The notes beneath the pieces were generated by a model. It was not told the origin of the DNA. It did not search any database and was given only the letters and a program-made list of their open reading frames with translations. Made by a program: the position numbers and the translations under genes. A stretch of DNA of 64,000 nucleotides from Paralithodes platypus (lineage: Eukaryota > Arthropoda > Malacostraca > Decapoda > Lithodidae): NCBI GenBank assembly GCA_032716605.1, contig CM064512.1, forward strand, positions 28,396,640 through 28,460,639, given 5' to 3'. Of the stretch, positions 1 through 8,774 are shown one piece after another (the stretch's first letter is position 1; each line of letters starts with the position of its first letter).

Positions 1-235
1 TTGAACCATTTTAGGAGTGAATATAGGAAAATAAATAAAAGTACAAAGTCATAACACTTCATAGTAGTTCAGAAACTGCATCGTTGCTGCCGGTTGCTAA
101 GGAAAATGCTTTGCCTAGCAACCTTTGCTATGCAATACAGAAATCTCGGTGGCTCCTGCTCTGAAATTGTAAAGTAGGTCTTTGTGAACATTTCCGGGAA
201 GTTTCATGCTTGTATCACCTTGTGAGCAATTCTTG
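1..235 (+). mobile_element. Right terminal inverted repeat of an XPG-nuclease transposon (copy cut by window start)
   Basis: This stretch is nearly identical to 45,051-45,285, the right end of the transposon at 39,638-45,285. Its last ~190 bases are the reverse complement of that transposon's left end at 39,638-39,830. The element's interior would lie left of the window. Only a few substitutions separate the two copies, so the duplication is recent, or it reflects two haplotypes placed in one scaffold. Confidence 0.75.
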
Positions 236-671
236 CACCCATTTCCTTGACGAAATTCGACACAAACACACTTGTCCTTCATTATTTGCAAGATTATGCA
301 ATAAAAATGTATTTGTGAAGGTTATTTTTTGCATTTTGTATTATAAATGAACCCGATATCCGAGTTTGTAGGGGCCGACTCCGATAGAGACGGTGGGTGG
401 GTGGAGGAGAAAGGGTTTAACTTAGTGAACGCGCGATAAAACTGGTGTCACACTGAGAGGGGCAATGTTGGGGAATGTTTGGGCAATTTTTGAACGAATA
501 TAGTTCTAAAATAAACTTATTTTTGAGAGAGATAGTTTTATATACCTTTGCATGATAGGACTGATAATTCCATCAATTTACTAAAGTAAGTTGGTTGGAT
601 AAAAATGTGTGTTTTTGTTTCCAACTGACAGCTAGAATGTACAGATCAAGTTTTTGGTGGTATATTGTATG

Positions 672-780
672 AGCTGGTGTGGTCTAGTCAGTAAGGTCAC
701 GGATTGGGATTCTGAGGGTATGCCAGGGTAGTGGGTTCGAATCCAGATGGGAGTTATGGGAAGTTTTGATAATGTTTAGA
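672..780 (+). repeat. tRNA-derived SINE-like head
   Basis: A perfect RNA polymerase III B box (GGTTCGAATCC) lies at 734-744, with a plausible A box near 680-692 about 50 bases upstream. The 3' part does not pair with the 5' end as an acceptor stem, so this is a tRNA-derived repeat and not a tRNA gene. The same unit occurs at 45,724-45,830 and, reversed, at 61,850-61,955. Confidence 0.5.
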
Positions 781-806
781 AACGTTTTGATAATTTTTTT
801 TCTTTT

Positions 807-889
807 ACAAGCCCATGTCATAGTATTCAAGCAATATGAAATATTCATAGAATATATCATATTGCAAGAATACAATGACATGAGCTTGT
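807..889. repeat. Imperfect palindrome with ~40 bp arms
   Basis: The sequence begins ACAAGCCCATGTCAT and ends ATGACATGAGCTTGT. Two ~40-base arms pair with a few mismatches around a 3-base centre (ATA). It is conserved at 45,857-45,939 and 61,735-61,817. It could be a tiny foldback element or a structured RNA. No function is assigned. Confidence 0.7.
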
Positions 890-1678
890 AATTTTTTGGT
901 TTTATTATTATTATTTTATAAGTCAGATGAACATAGGATTGAATGTACATATGATTATTTTCTTACACTACAATATATTTCAGGTTGAAATAAACAAGAG
1001 AATAACATACAAAATATTTCTATTAGGAACCAAAAAATACATATACCATTACATCACAGGGATAATATTGTAATTGGGTGTTATCATTTATATATATAGA
1101 TATATATATATATGTTTACGAGGTAGCAATTATTTTGTGACATAAAAGCGTGATCAGGTAGTTAGGAACAAAAAACTACATATAACATATCATGGCTAAT
1201 ATTGAACTTAGGTGATATATATATATATATATATACCGGTATAATATATACTGTATATATATTTATGAGTAGCAATTATTTTGTGACATAGAAGCGTCAC
1301 CAGGTAGTTAGGAACAACAATTTACATATAACATATCATGGATAATATTGTACTTAGGTGATATATACTGTATATATACTGTATATATATATATATTCTG
1401 ACATACGGAGCCCTGTATGTTAATTTAAGAGTTAGAATTAGAGTTCAAGGAGCCAAACTACCCAAGTGGTGAAGCAGACTAGCGAGCGAACGAGCGAGTG
1501 GGCAAACCATCTCGCCCCATACCAGCTCGCCCCATACCTCGATGACCGATGCTATGACGTATGATCGACGCCAGGAGCTGTGAGTGGACGACACACCTGT
1601 TATGTGATTCGAGGAGCTATGATTGGAGCGCGCACCATCACTCGCCTCCTGATTCGTTCCTACACCATCATTGTTTGG

Positions 1679-1686
1679 TATATAAG
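1679..1686 (+). promoter_or_regulatory. TATA box of the LTR promoter
   Basis: TATATAAG lies about 280 bases into the LTR, and the same motif is at 9,052-9,059 in the next LTR. The downstream CAGTCTC motif near 1,710 would fit an arthropod initiator about 30 bases away. Transcription would start in the LTR and run through gag-pol. Confidence 0.55.
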
Positions 1687-1867
1687 ACCCGAGTTGTGGG
1701 CATTCAAATCAGTCTCATTTGGAGTTGGGGAAGGTGAACTTGCAGCTGGAGGAAGACGGGGTGAAGTATTATAATGGGATTGTGACTGTCAGTCAGATTA
1801 TATAAATATGTGTTAAGTGTGTTCGGTGTAAACACTTACGTTATGTTGGTTAGTGAGATATGTGATT

Positions 1868-2050
1868 GGGAATTAACGTGATGTGTTTAATGTGTGTAAT
1901 GTGTTTAACTATTTAATTGGGAATTAACGTGAACACTACTATTATGTGTTTAACGATTTAATTGGGAATTAACGTGAACACTACTATTATGTGTTTAACT
2001 ATTTAATTGGGAATTAACGTTAACGCTACTATTATGTACTTAACTATTTT
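1868..2050 (+). repeat. ~46 bp tandem repeat inside the LTR
   Basis: Three to four units of TTAATTGGGAATTAACGTGA plus CACTACTATTATGTGTTT follow one another. The 3' LTR has a similar array at about 9,238-9,420. The LTRs of the minus-strand copy contain a single unit, so the array expanded within one lineage of this family. Confidence 0.8.
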
Positions 2051-2947
2051 AGTTGACTAACTTGTGGACTAAAGCAACTCTTTAAGTAATTGGGTTATGA
2101 TGAAAGTAATACTATTGTTTTATATTAATACTTACGAGTTCTTTCATTTTCTTTTAATTAAGCTTACATTGCTTAACGGTGCTTAGTACGGTGATGCTAT
2201 TGTCTCGTATTAGTAATATCGCCTTAGGCTAACATGGCTGTGATAATATTACTTCTAGTGATTTCCTAAGCTGAAGAAAATTCTTTTGCTTCAAAATATT
2301 ATATTTTGCTTTTCATATTATTTGAGTGAGACCTGAATCGAATCTATGAAACGATCCTGTAACTTTATTTACTCATAATCAAACCTCAATGTTACGTGGT
2401 TAAGAAATAAATTTAACTAATTATTAAATATATATCTAACTTTTTATGTGACTTTGATATTACTCCTGATGATGATAATAATAATATAATACTATTAACG
2501 TAAGACAAGAACCAAGAATAATTACATTAAAAAATAAATAAAAGGACATAGAAGAAAACTATCTATTCATTTCAAAGAGGGTAAGAGACAGAAATATTCT
2601 TACTTTAATATTTATCTTTCAAGACTTTTATAAAATTAATAGTCCTTCTTTAGCTATAACTTATTCGGTTCATAACCATAGCCTACTAAGCTTCGGTTAA
2701 ATAATAATTCTTTATAAATACTACATGACTTTAATTAGTTTCAGTATTTTTTTATAAGTAAAGAGTATCAGTCAATAAAGGATACCAAGTCCTAAGATCC
2801 AAAAGGAAAGGAAGCAACAACAGGAAATTATTTTATTAGATTTTACTTTTGTTTTGCCTTCAGCTGACTGATACCTTAATATATATCTCTGTGCTATCTA
2901 GATTCATCGAGTTAACCACTTGAGGATCAGGATACGTAACAGAAGAG

Positions 2948-2966
2948 TGGCGACCTTGCCAGGATC
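2948..2966 (+). promoter_or_regulatory. Primer-binding site
   Basis: TGGCGACCTTGCCAGGAT starts six bases after the LTR and begins with the TGG expected to pair with a tRNA 3' CCA end. The minus-strand copy has the matching sequence at about 32,230-32,248. I did not identify the primer tRNA. Confidence 0.6.
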
Positions 2967-3028
2967 CGTTTCATACAGTTTCACTCAGTTTCATTAAAGT
3001 TTCACTACTTAAAAATCAAATATTAATC

Positions 3029-3748
3029 ATGCCTCAACTAATTAATGAAGAAGATGCTCGAGTTTTCATAGAATCAGAACCCACATCCCCTGATATTGAC
3101 TGTCTGTCAAAATCGGAACTGAAAGTGCTTGCCTCATATCTCCAATTAACTGTCACAAACATGTCTAAAGTAGAGGTGGCTCAGACCATAAAAACCCACC
3201 TGTTCCCTGTAGAAGGCGGGGAGGGAGACGGAGCAGTTGGTGGGATCCCTAGTAAACCTAGCCAACTTGATGAACAATTGCCACCTGGTTTTACCATTGA
3301 TCAATTATTCGAACTAGAACAAAGCAGAGCAAAGACCGAACAAGCCAGACTAAAAATAGAACTAGCCAGAATAAATACCGATGAAGCCAGAATAAATGCC
3401 GAAGCAAAGACCGAACAAGTCAGACTAAATGCCAGTGCAACGACCGAACAATGTGAATATCAATATCGTACGGCTCAACTAAATGTCCATACAAATGCTC
3501 CCGAAATTGCTCCCCCTCTGGGATTGACTATGACTAGTGTCATTCCACCTTTCACTGAGGATAATGTGCAGGATTTCTTTGTTTTGTTTGAGGAAGTTGC
3601 TGGAGGTATGAAGTGGACAAGAGATCAATGGCCTTTTATGTTACAAACTGTTTTGACAGGGCAGGCTCGAGCCACGTATTTGTCAGAAGTAGCAGAAGTT
3701 AGGCAGGATTATGACAATCTCAAAGAAGCTATCTTAACCCTTATTTAG
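3029..3748 (+). CDS. gag: Gag, N-terminal part, cut by a MITE (Gypsy copy 1)
   Basis: This is the first part of the Gag structural polyprotein of the retrotransposon, which would form the particle. The start ATG at 3,029 is about 90 bases after the LTR and is preserved in copy 2 at 10,397. Residues ~90-150 form a charged, probably coiled-coil segment of repeated RxKTEQARL/RINAEA units. Residues ~165-235 begin the capsid (IPPFTEDNVQDFFVLFEE, then a WPFMLQTVLTGQA motif). The natural frame continues in the part now at 4,214 onward. The MITE inserted at TTAA 3,734-3,737 and supplies the stop at 3,746-3,748. The uninterrupted junction is seen in copy 2 near 11,095. Confidence 0.85.
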   Translation: MPQLINEEDARVFIESEPTSPDIDCLSKSELKVLASYLQLTVTNMSKVEVAQTIKTHLFPVEGGEGDGAVGGIPSKPSQLDEQLPPGFTIDQLFELEQSRAKTEQARLKIELARINTDEARINAEAKTEQVRLNASATTEQCEYQYRTAQLNVHTNAPEIAPPLGLTMTSVIPPFTEDNVQDFFVLFEEVAGGMKWTRDQWPFMLQTVLTGQARATYLSEVAEVRQDYDNLKEAILTLI

Positions 3749-4209
3749 CGGCGAGCAACATAAGTCGAGTTAAATAAAGCTGGACTATGTGGCGGCGCTC
3801 GACATAGGTCGAGTGGCAATTTCAGCACGTAATGTGGCTGAGAGAGAGAGACAAGTGGTGGCAGGAGACTAGCGAGCGTATGACTGCTCCAGACCACCGC
3901 GGCGAACCTACTGACACAAATCAGCTCCTCCCTCTCTCACTCGCTACATACTCAATTATGTACTGAAAGTACCGAATTACCTGCTTTTTGCACTCGCGTT
4001 GCACGGTTATTGCAAGAAAATATCCATCATACAAGATCGTTATGGTGTCATTCGAAAGCTCTGTTTATGCCCTTTCAGGGATAGGTACTTGTTTTACGTT
4101 CTGGGTCTTATTTAGGCATGAAAATGATCACGTAAACAGCCCTATTTTGGCTAAAAACACCCCGCTGTGCGGTACACATAAATAAACCGCATAGGCCGCT
4201 CGTAAGGTG
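3738..4209 (+). mobile_element. piggyBac-type MITE, 472 bp, TTAA target duplication
   Basis: TTAA at 3,734-3,737 and 4,210-4,213 flanks the insert, and Gypsy copy 2 keeps the empty site with a single TTAA. The ends start CCCTTATTTAGCGGC and, on the opposite strand, CACCTTACGAGCGGC, so they are short imperfect inverted repeats. It encodes no transposase. A second copy (480 bp) is at 26,867-27,346. Mobilisation by a piggyBac transposase is inferred from TTAA and the C-rich ends. Confidence 0.85.
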
Positions 4210-7200
4210 TTAAAAACCTATCAATTGCAGCCTGAGGCTTACAGGCAATCTTTCCGTAAAAACCAGAAGAAAGTAGAAGAAACCCATAAGGTATTTGCCA
4301 GGACCATGACTAAAACTTTCAATCATTGGGTCAAGAGTAAGAAAGTCACAAGCTACAACGATCTGAAGGAGTTGGTCCTGTTAGAAAATTTCCTATGGAA
4401 AATTGATTCTTCTGTATCCTATCATTTAAAGGGGAAAAAGGTAGATTGTCTTGCCGACGCCGCTGACATGGCTGACACATACGTGCTCAACAACAAATTT
4501 CGTGGAAAGAAGCCCTACGATAATTCTAGTTCTAATTTTAAGTATCCCAATCACAAATCTGACGGACCCAGTCACAAGCCTATAACGTCTTCCCCAGCTA
4601 GCCAAAATAGAAATGTTTCCCCAACTAAAAATGCGACTCAAGGCAATGGTAACAGAGGTGGGCCCCAAACTAATAGTAATGCTCAAAGAGGGAACTTTCC
4701 CGTATCCCCTAAAGTATGTACTTTTTGTGGCAAGAGAGGCCACCTAGCTTATCAGTGCTGGGCCAAGGAGAGAACCGAGAGATCGGGGCAGACAGTTGCC
4801 GCCGTATCTCAAACTCCATATGTTCCTTTAATTCAGGACTCCCGACAGAAGGAGTACCTAGCACCAAAAGTTCCTTTAATGCAGGACTCTCGACAGAAGG
4901 AGTACCTAGCAGCTAACGTAAATCATCTAGACAGGGGTGTAGTAGCATGTGTGGTGCAACCCACAAGGGTTAAACCAATAATAATTTCACCATCAGTGCA
5001 GGACAGTTACCGTCCCTTTATTTCATCTGGCAACGTGAGATTAAATGGTTGCATACATGAGGTAAAAATTCTGAGAGACACAGGTTCTACTAGCACCCTC
5101 ATGGTGAATCCTTACACTGAGTGCCCACCTGGCGAACCAGTTGTAATGAGAGGTGCTGGAGGCCAGTTTTATGCATACTTGGTAAAAGGCGAAATTGAAT
5201 GCGAGTTACTACAGGGTGAGGCCACCATAGCTTTGTGTAGGTCCCAAGATATCCCTGTGCCTGGGGTAACTCTCCTTTTGGGGAATGATGTAGCAGGTGA
5301 GAAGGTCCGACCAGACCCCATTTTGTCACTTTCCCCTGTTAACGAGCCACTAACCGGTGAGCTCGAAAAGGAGATGCCAACTGTTTTCCCTGTGTGTGCT
5401 GTCACACGTTCAATGTCTCAAGTAGCAGTTCCCTCAGACAGAAATGTACCGAATGTAAGAGTTGATGAAAGGGATGATGAGAGTGTAAATGATGCTCCAA
5501 CTGTGCCTGATGATGTGACTGAGGTGGATTTATCTGACACCTTTATGGCTCATCTTGACCCTAACGATGACCATGAAACCCCTCCAAATTGTCCTAGTGG
5601 CCTGGTAGAGCTACAGAGAGATGATTGTGAATGCAAGGAGTTAGCTGCCAGGTCCGTGAGTGAAGAGGAATGTGAGAAGGAGGGTGGTGAATGTTTCTAC
5701 CTCAAAGGAGGAGTATTGTGGCGAAGATGGAGACCGCCACACAGACCAATCGATGACGGGGCTTGGGACGTCCATCAAGTAGTAGTCCCCAAACCTTGTC
5801 GTAAAGATATCATGGAAATGGCACATTGTATACCATTGGCAGGACACCTAGGTGTGAGAAAAACTCTAGACAGAATCAGATCCCACTTTTACTGGCCAGG
5901 AATGCGTGCAGATGTAGTGGAGTGTTGTAGAGTGTGTCACACTTGCCAGATGACAGGAAAACCCAATCAGAAGGTGCCTGTACATCCTCTGGTGCCCTTG
6001 CCCGTTTTCGAGAATCCTTTTACTCGGGTGGTAGTGGACATTGTAGGCCCATTGCCTAAGACTTCCCAAGGTAACATTTATTTATTAACTATCATGGACA
6101 TGGCAACTCGCTACCCAGAGGCTATACCCTTAAGGACTACCTCTGCTCCAACTGTTATCAAGGAACTGCTCAAATTCTTCACCAGAATGGGTTTCCCCCA
6201 TGAGGTGCAAAGTGATCAAGGAACTAATTTTACCTCTAACATTTTCCAGCAGTCCCTGAAGGAGTTGGGTATCGAGCATGTAAAGTCTAGCACCTACCAC
6301 CCAGAGAGTCAAGGGGTTCTCGAACGATATCATCAGACATTAAAGGGAATGTTACGTAAGTATTGTACAGAGACCGGAGTTGAGTGGGATAAGGGGGTAC
6401 CTTTTCTTTTATTTGCTACTCGTGAGGTTCCAACTGAATCCCTGGGTTTTTCCCCTAATGAGCTAGTTTTCGGTCACCAGGTAAGAGGTCCTTTGCAACT
6501 ATTGCAGGATAGCCTAGTTGGCCAGGAGGGGAACCAAAACCTCCTCAAGTATGTTTCAGATTTCAAAACCCGGCTGAGATCCTCATGTGAGTTTGCCGCT
6601 CAAAACTTGACAGTGGCTAAAAGCTCCATGAAGAAATGGTATGACAGAAAAGCCTGTGAGAGGGAGTTTAAGCCCGGTGATGAGGTTTTGGTCCTGCTCC
6701 CCATTTTTGGCCAACCTTTATCTGCCAAGTTCAGGGGCCCATATAAGATCATTCGGAGGGTGAGCATTACCGATTATCTAGTGACTACCCCAGACAGGAG
6801 AAAGCCCACGCAAGTATTCCATATAAATATGTTGAAACCCTACCATAGGTCCCCTGATTCCTCTCTTCCAGATTCTCCCACTGTGGCAGTGAATGTCAGG
6901 ACCTGTGAGCAGCCTGGTGCGGACAAAGTCTTCAGTTCTCTTACTGATCCGCAACAGACTGTTCCAGAGCCTGAAGGTATCCATGCAGACTTTGACTTGT
7001 CATGTAGCCTATCCAACTTTCAGTATAATTCAGTGGCTTTGAGGGAATTACCATCTAAACTATGTCATCTTCCCTCTGATCAAGCGAACCAACTAATCTC
7101 TGTTTTATCTCAGTCTCCCAATATGTTCCGTGATACTCCAGGGCTTACTTCTTTGGCCGTGCACGACATCGACGTAGGGGATGCAACTCCCATTAAACTA

Positions 7201-8175
7201 TCCCCCTACCGTGTCTCGCCACAACGCAGGAGTATACTGCAGGTCGAGCTTGACTTTATGATTTCTAATGAACTGATCACTAGGGCCTTAAGCCAGTGGA
7301 GTAGTCCGGTCATACTTGTGCCAAAGCCAGACGGGAGCCATAGGTTATGTATGGACTATAGGCAAGTAAATGCTGTCACAAAGAACGATACCTACCCACT
7401 GCCACGGATCGACGACTGCATTGACCAGATTGGTACAGCCACCTATATCAGCAAGATTGACTTGATGAAGGGATATTGGCAAGTAGCTCTCACCCCCAGA
7501 GCAAGGGAAATATCATGCTTTGTAGTCAACAATCAAGCCTTCTGCTGTAACGTAATGCCCTACGGCTTGAAAAACGCCCCAGCTACATTCCAGCGCCTCA
7601 TGAATTTGGTGACTGAAGGGGTACCTGGGTGCGTTGTCTACATCGATGATATTCTTATCTTTTCAAAGTCATGGGAGGAGCATCTTTACCAACTTAGATT
7701 GCTATTCTCAAATCTTGCTGATGCCAATCTGGTGGTTAATCTTAAGAAATGCACCTTTGTAAAGAGTACGGTCCAGTATCTAGGATATACGGTAGGTCAG
7801 GGGCAGGTTGCACCTCCTCAAGCAAAGGTAGAGTCTATTCTAGAATTCCCAACTCCTAGCAGTAAGAAACTTATCCAAAGGTACCTAGGCATGATTGGCT
7901 ATTATAGGCGTTTCATTATAAATTTTTCAAAGTTGACAGCTCCCCTGACAGATCTTCTCCGTAAGGATGTGAAGTTTGTGTGGTCCTCTGAATGTGAAGA
8001 GGCCTTTATTGCTACCAAGTATATATTATCTAATTATCCTGTACTCCGAGCTCCTGATTTTAACAGATCTTTTTCCCTGGCAGTGGATGCGAGCAATACC
8101 GGGGTTGGTGCAGTGTTGCTCAGGAAGACGACTGTGAAGTATTGCATCCTGTGTGCTATTTCAGTAAAAAATTAA
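4207..8175 (+). CDS. gag-pol: Gag-pol polyprotein with integrase before reverse transcriptase (Gypsy copy 1)
   Basis: The open frame starts inside the MITE at a GTG, which is an artefact. Native sequence begins at 4,214. By residue of this frame: SCAN-like capsid C-terminal region (~5-95, EAYRQSFRK to LADAADMADTYV), CCHC knuckle (~171, CTFCGKRGHLAYQC), 16-residue linker repeats (~205-235), aspartic protease (~290, DTGS), integrase zinc domain HHCC (~538-580), integrase core with Asp ~611, Asp ~669 and Glu ~705 (D-35-E spacing), a GPY/F-like end (~840), RT (~1,000-1,180, YIDD near 1,145) and the start of RNase H (~1,293, DASNTG). It would produce the enzymes for cDNA synthesis and integration. 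A missing base near 8,122 ends the frame early. No envelope gene was seen. Confidence 0.92.
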   Translation: MLKTYQLQPEAYRQSFRKNQKKVEETHKVFARTMTKTFNHWVKSKKVTSYNDLKELVLLENFLWKIDSSVSYHLKGKKVDCLADAADMADTYVLNNKFRGKKPYDNSSSNFKYPNHKSDGPSHKPITSSPASQNRNVSPTKNATQGNGNRGGPQTNSNAQRGNFPVSPKVCTFCGKRGHLAYQCWAKERTERSGQTVAAVSQTPYVPLIQDSRQKEYLAPKVPLMQDSRQKEYLAANVNHLDRGVVACVVQPTRVKPIIISPSVQDSYRPFISSGNVRLNGCIHEVKILRDTGSTSTLMVNPYTECPPGEPVVMRGAGGQFYAYLVKGEIECELLQGEATIALCRSQDIPVPGVTLLLGNDVAGEKVRPDPILSLSPVNEPLTGELEKEMPTVFPVCAVTRSMSQVAVPSDRNVPNVRVDERDDESVNDAPTVPDDVTEVDLSDTFMAHLDPNDDHETPPNCPSGLVELQRDDCECKELAARSVSEEECEKEGGECFYLKGGVLWRRWRPPHRPIDDGAWDVHQVVVPKPCRKDIMEMAHCIPLAGHLGVRKTLDRIRSHFYWPGMRADVVECCRVCHTCQMTGKPNQKVPVHPLVPLPVFENPFTRVVVDIVGPLPKTSQGNIYLLTIMDMATRYPEAIPLRTTSAPTVIKELLKFFTRMGFPHEVQSDQGTNFTSNIFQQSLKELGIEHVKSSTYHPESQGVLERYHQTLKGMLRKYCTETGVEWDKGVPFLLFATREVPTESLGFSPNELVFGHQVRGPLQLLQDSLVGQEGNQNLLKYVSDFKTRLRSSCEFAAQNLTVAKSSMKKWYDRKACEREFKPGDEVLVLLPIFGQPLSAKFRGPYKIIRRVSITDYLVTTPDRRKPTQVFHINMLKPYHRSPDSSLPDSPTVAVNVRTCEQPGADKVFSSLTDPQQTVPEPEGIHADFDLSCSLSNFQYNSVALRELPSKLCHLPSDQANQLISVLSQSPNMFRDTPGLTSLAVHDIDVGDATPIKLSPYRVSPQRRSILQVELDFMISNELITRALSQWSSPVILVPKPDGSHRLCMDYRQVNAVTKNDTYPLPRIDDCIDQIGTATYISKIDLMKGYWQVALTPRAREISCFVVNNQAFCCNVMPYGLKNAPATFQRLMNLVTEGVPGCVVYIDDILIFSKSWEEHLYQLRLLFSNLADANLVVNLKKCTFVKSTVQYLGYTVGQGQVAPPQAKVESILEFPTPSSKKLIQRYLGMIGYYRRFIINFSKLTAPLTDLLRKDVKFVWSSECEEAFIATKYILSNYPVLRAPDFNRSFSLAVDASNTGVGAVLLRKTTVKYCILCAISVKN

Positions 8176-8441
8176 ATTCTGCCCAACTTAACTATTCAGT
8201 CATTGAGAAGGAGTTGTTGGCATTAATTTTATCCCTTCAATACTTTGCTGTCTATGTGCAATCTGCCTCTGGTGCCATCACTGTATATACTGACCATCAC
8301 CCCTTAAAATTTTTGCATAGGTTCCAAAATAAAAACCAACGCATGACCAGGTGGAGTTTGTTGCTGCAGGAATACTCCCTGGATGTCAAGCATATTAAGG
8401 GGGTCCAAAACGTGCTAGCCGATTGCCTATCACGTATCTAG
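8142..8441 (+). CDS. pol: RNase H C-terminal part in a shifted frame (Gypsy copy 1)
   Basis: This continues the RNase H of the preceding polyprotein after a one-base shift. It contains the typical Gypsy block (VCYFSKKLN, then SVIEKELLALILSL, then VYTDHHPLKFL) and ends at ADCLSRI followed by a stop. The minus-strand copy has the unshifted codons at the same place, which dates the shift to this copy. Here the polyprotein ends directly after RNase H, with no chromodomain and no integrase downstream. Confidence 0.85.
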   Translation: MHPVCYFSKKLNSAQLNYSVIEKELLALILSLQYFAVYVQSASGAITVYTDHHPLKFLHRFQNKNQRMTRWSLLLQEYSLDVKHIKGVQNVLADCLSRI

Positions 8442-8469
8442 ATTACATTTACCAGGTTGGCCTCCTACA

Positions 8470-8711
8470 GCAGTAAGTTTAATTTAATGAGAGGATTTTG
8501 GCAATTAGCTCTCCCTTGTAGCGAGGTAAATATCATGCTTTTGTAGTGCGCTTTTAAGCCTTCAGCTGTGAGATGCCTTGCAGTTCGAATAACGCTCCAG
8601 CTACGTTCCGGCTATGTTCTGATGTGGTACCTGGAGACGTTGCCTACTTTGGGTGATATCCTTCTTATATCCTCATTATAATCTTGCTGTTGCCAATCTG
8701 GTGGTGAATCT
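8470..8711 (+). pseudogene. Decayed second RT fragment in the 3' non-coding region
   Basis: This stretch aligns with the RT gene at about 7,450-7,740 of the same element with many substitutions and indels. Shared blocks include ATATCATGCTTTTGTAGT, CGCTCCAGCTACGTTCC, TGGTACCTGGAGACGTTGCC and CTTGCTGTTGCCAATCTGGT. It has no open frame. Copy 3 carries the same fossil at 26,588-26,834, so it was present in the family's ancestor. It has diverged far more from the functional RT than the element copies have from each other. Confidence 0.82.
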
Positions 8712-8761
8712 ATTTATGTATTATGTTTAATATTATGTACTATACTCCTTAAACTCTTTTC

Positions 8762-8774
8762 TAGGGGGGAGGTC
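8762..8774 (+). promoter_or_regulatory. Polypurine tract
   Basis: TAGGGGGGAGGTC directly precedes the TGACATACGG start of the 3' LTR and would prime plus-strand DNA synthesis. The reverse complement is at 26,529-26,541 in the minus-strand copy. Confidence 0.8.

Larger units (their letters stand above)
236..1398 (+). mobile_element. Third partial copy of the piggyBac element flank
   Basis: This matches 45,286-46,45x in the same orientation and 61,2xx-62,36x in reverse. It is the non-coding part of the piggyBac element between the nested transposon and the transposase 3' end. It holds a tRNA-like SINE head, an ~80 bp hairpin and several (TA)n tracts. The copy stops at the AT tract where the Gypsy LTR begins, so the rest was displaced by the LTR element or was never duplicated. 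No credible coding sequence was seen. Confidence 0.7.
1399..2941 (+). repeat. 5' long terminal repeat, Gypsy copy 1
   Basis: The repeat starts TGACATACGG, ends ATACGTAACA, and recurs at 8,775-10,309 with only scattered differences. It carries the element's promoter (TATA box at 1,679-1,686) and an internal block of ~46 bp tandem repeats. The LTRs of the minus-strand copy (25,086-26,528 and 32,254-33,683) are about 100 bp shorter, partly because they lack these repeats. Confidence 0.92.

Noticed and set aside
684..950. 88-codon minus-strand frame repeated at 45,734-46,000
   Set aside because: It crosses a SINE head and a hairpin. Repetition comes from the duplication, not from coding constraint.
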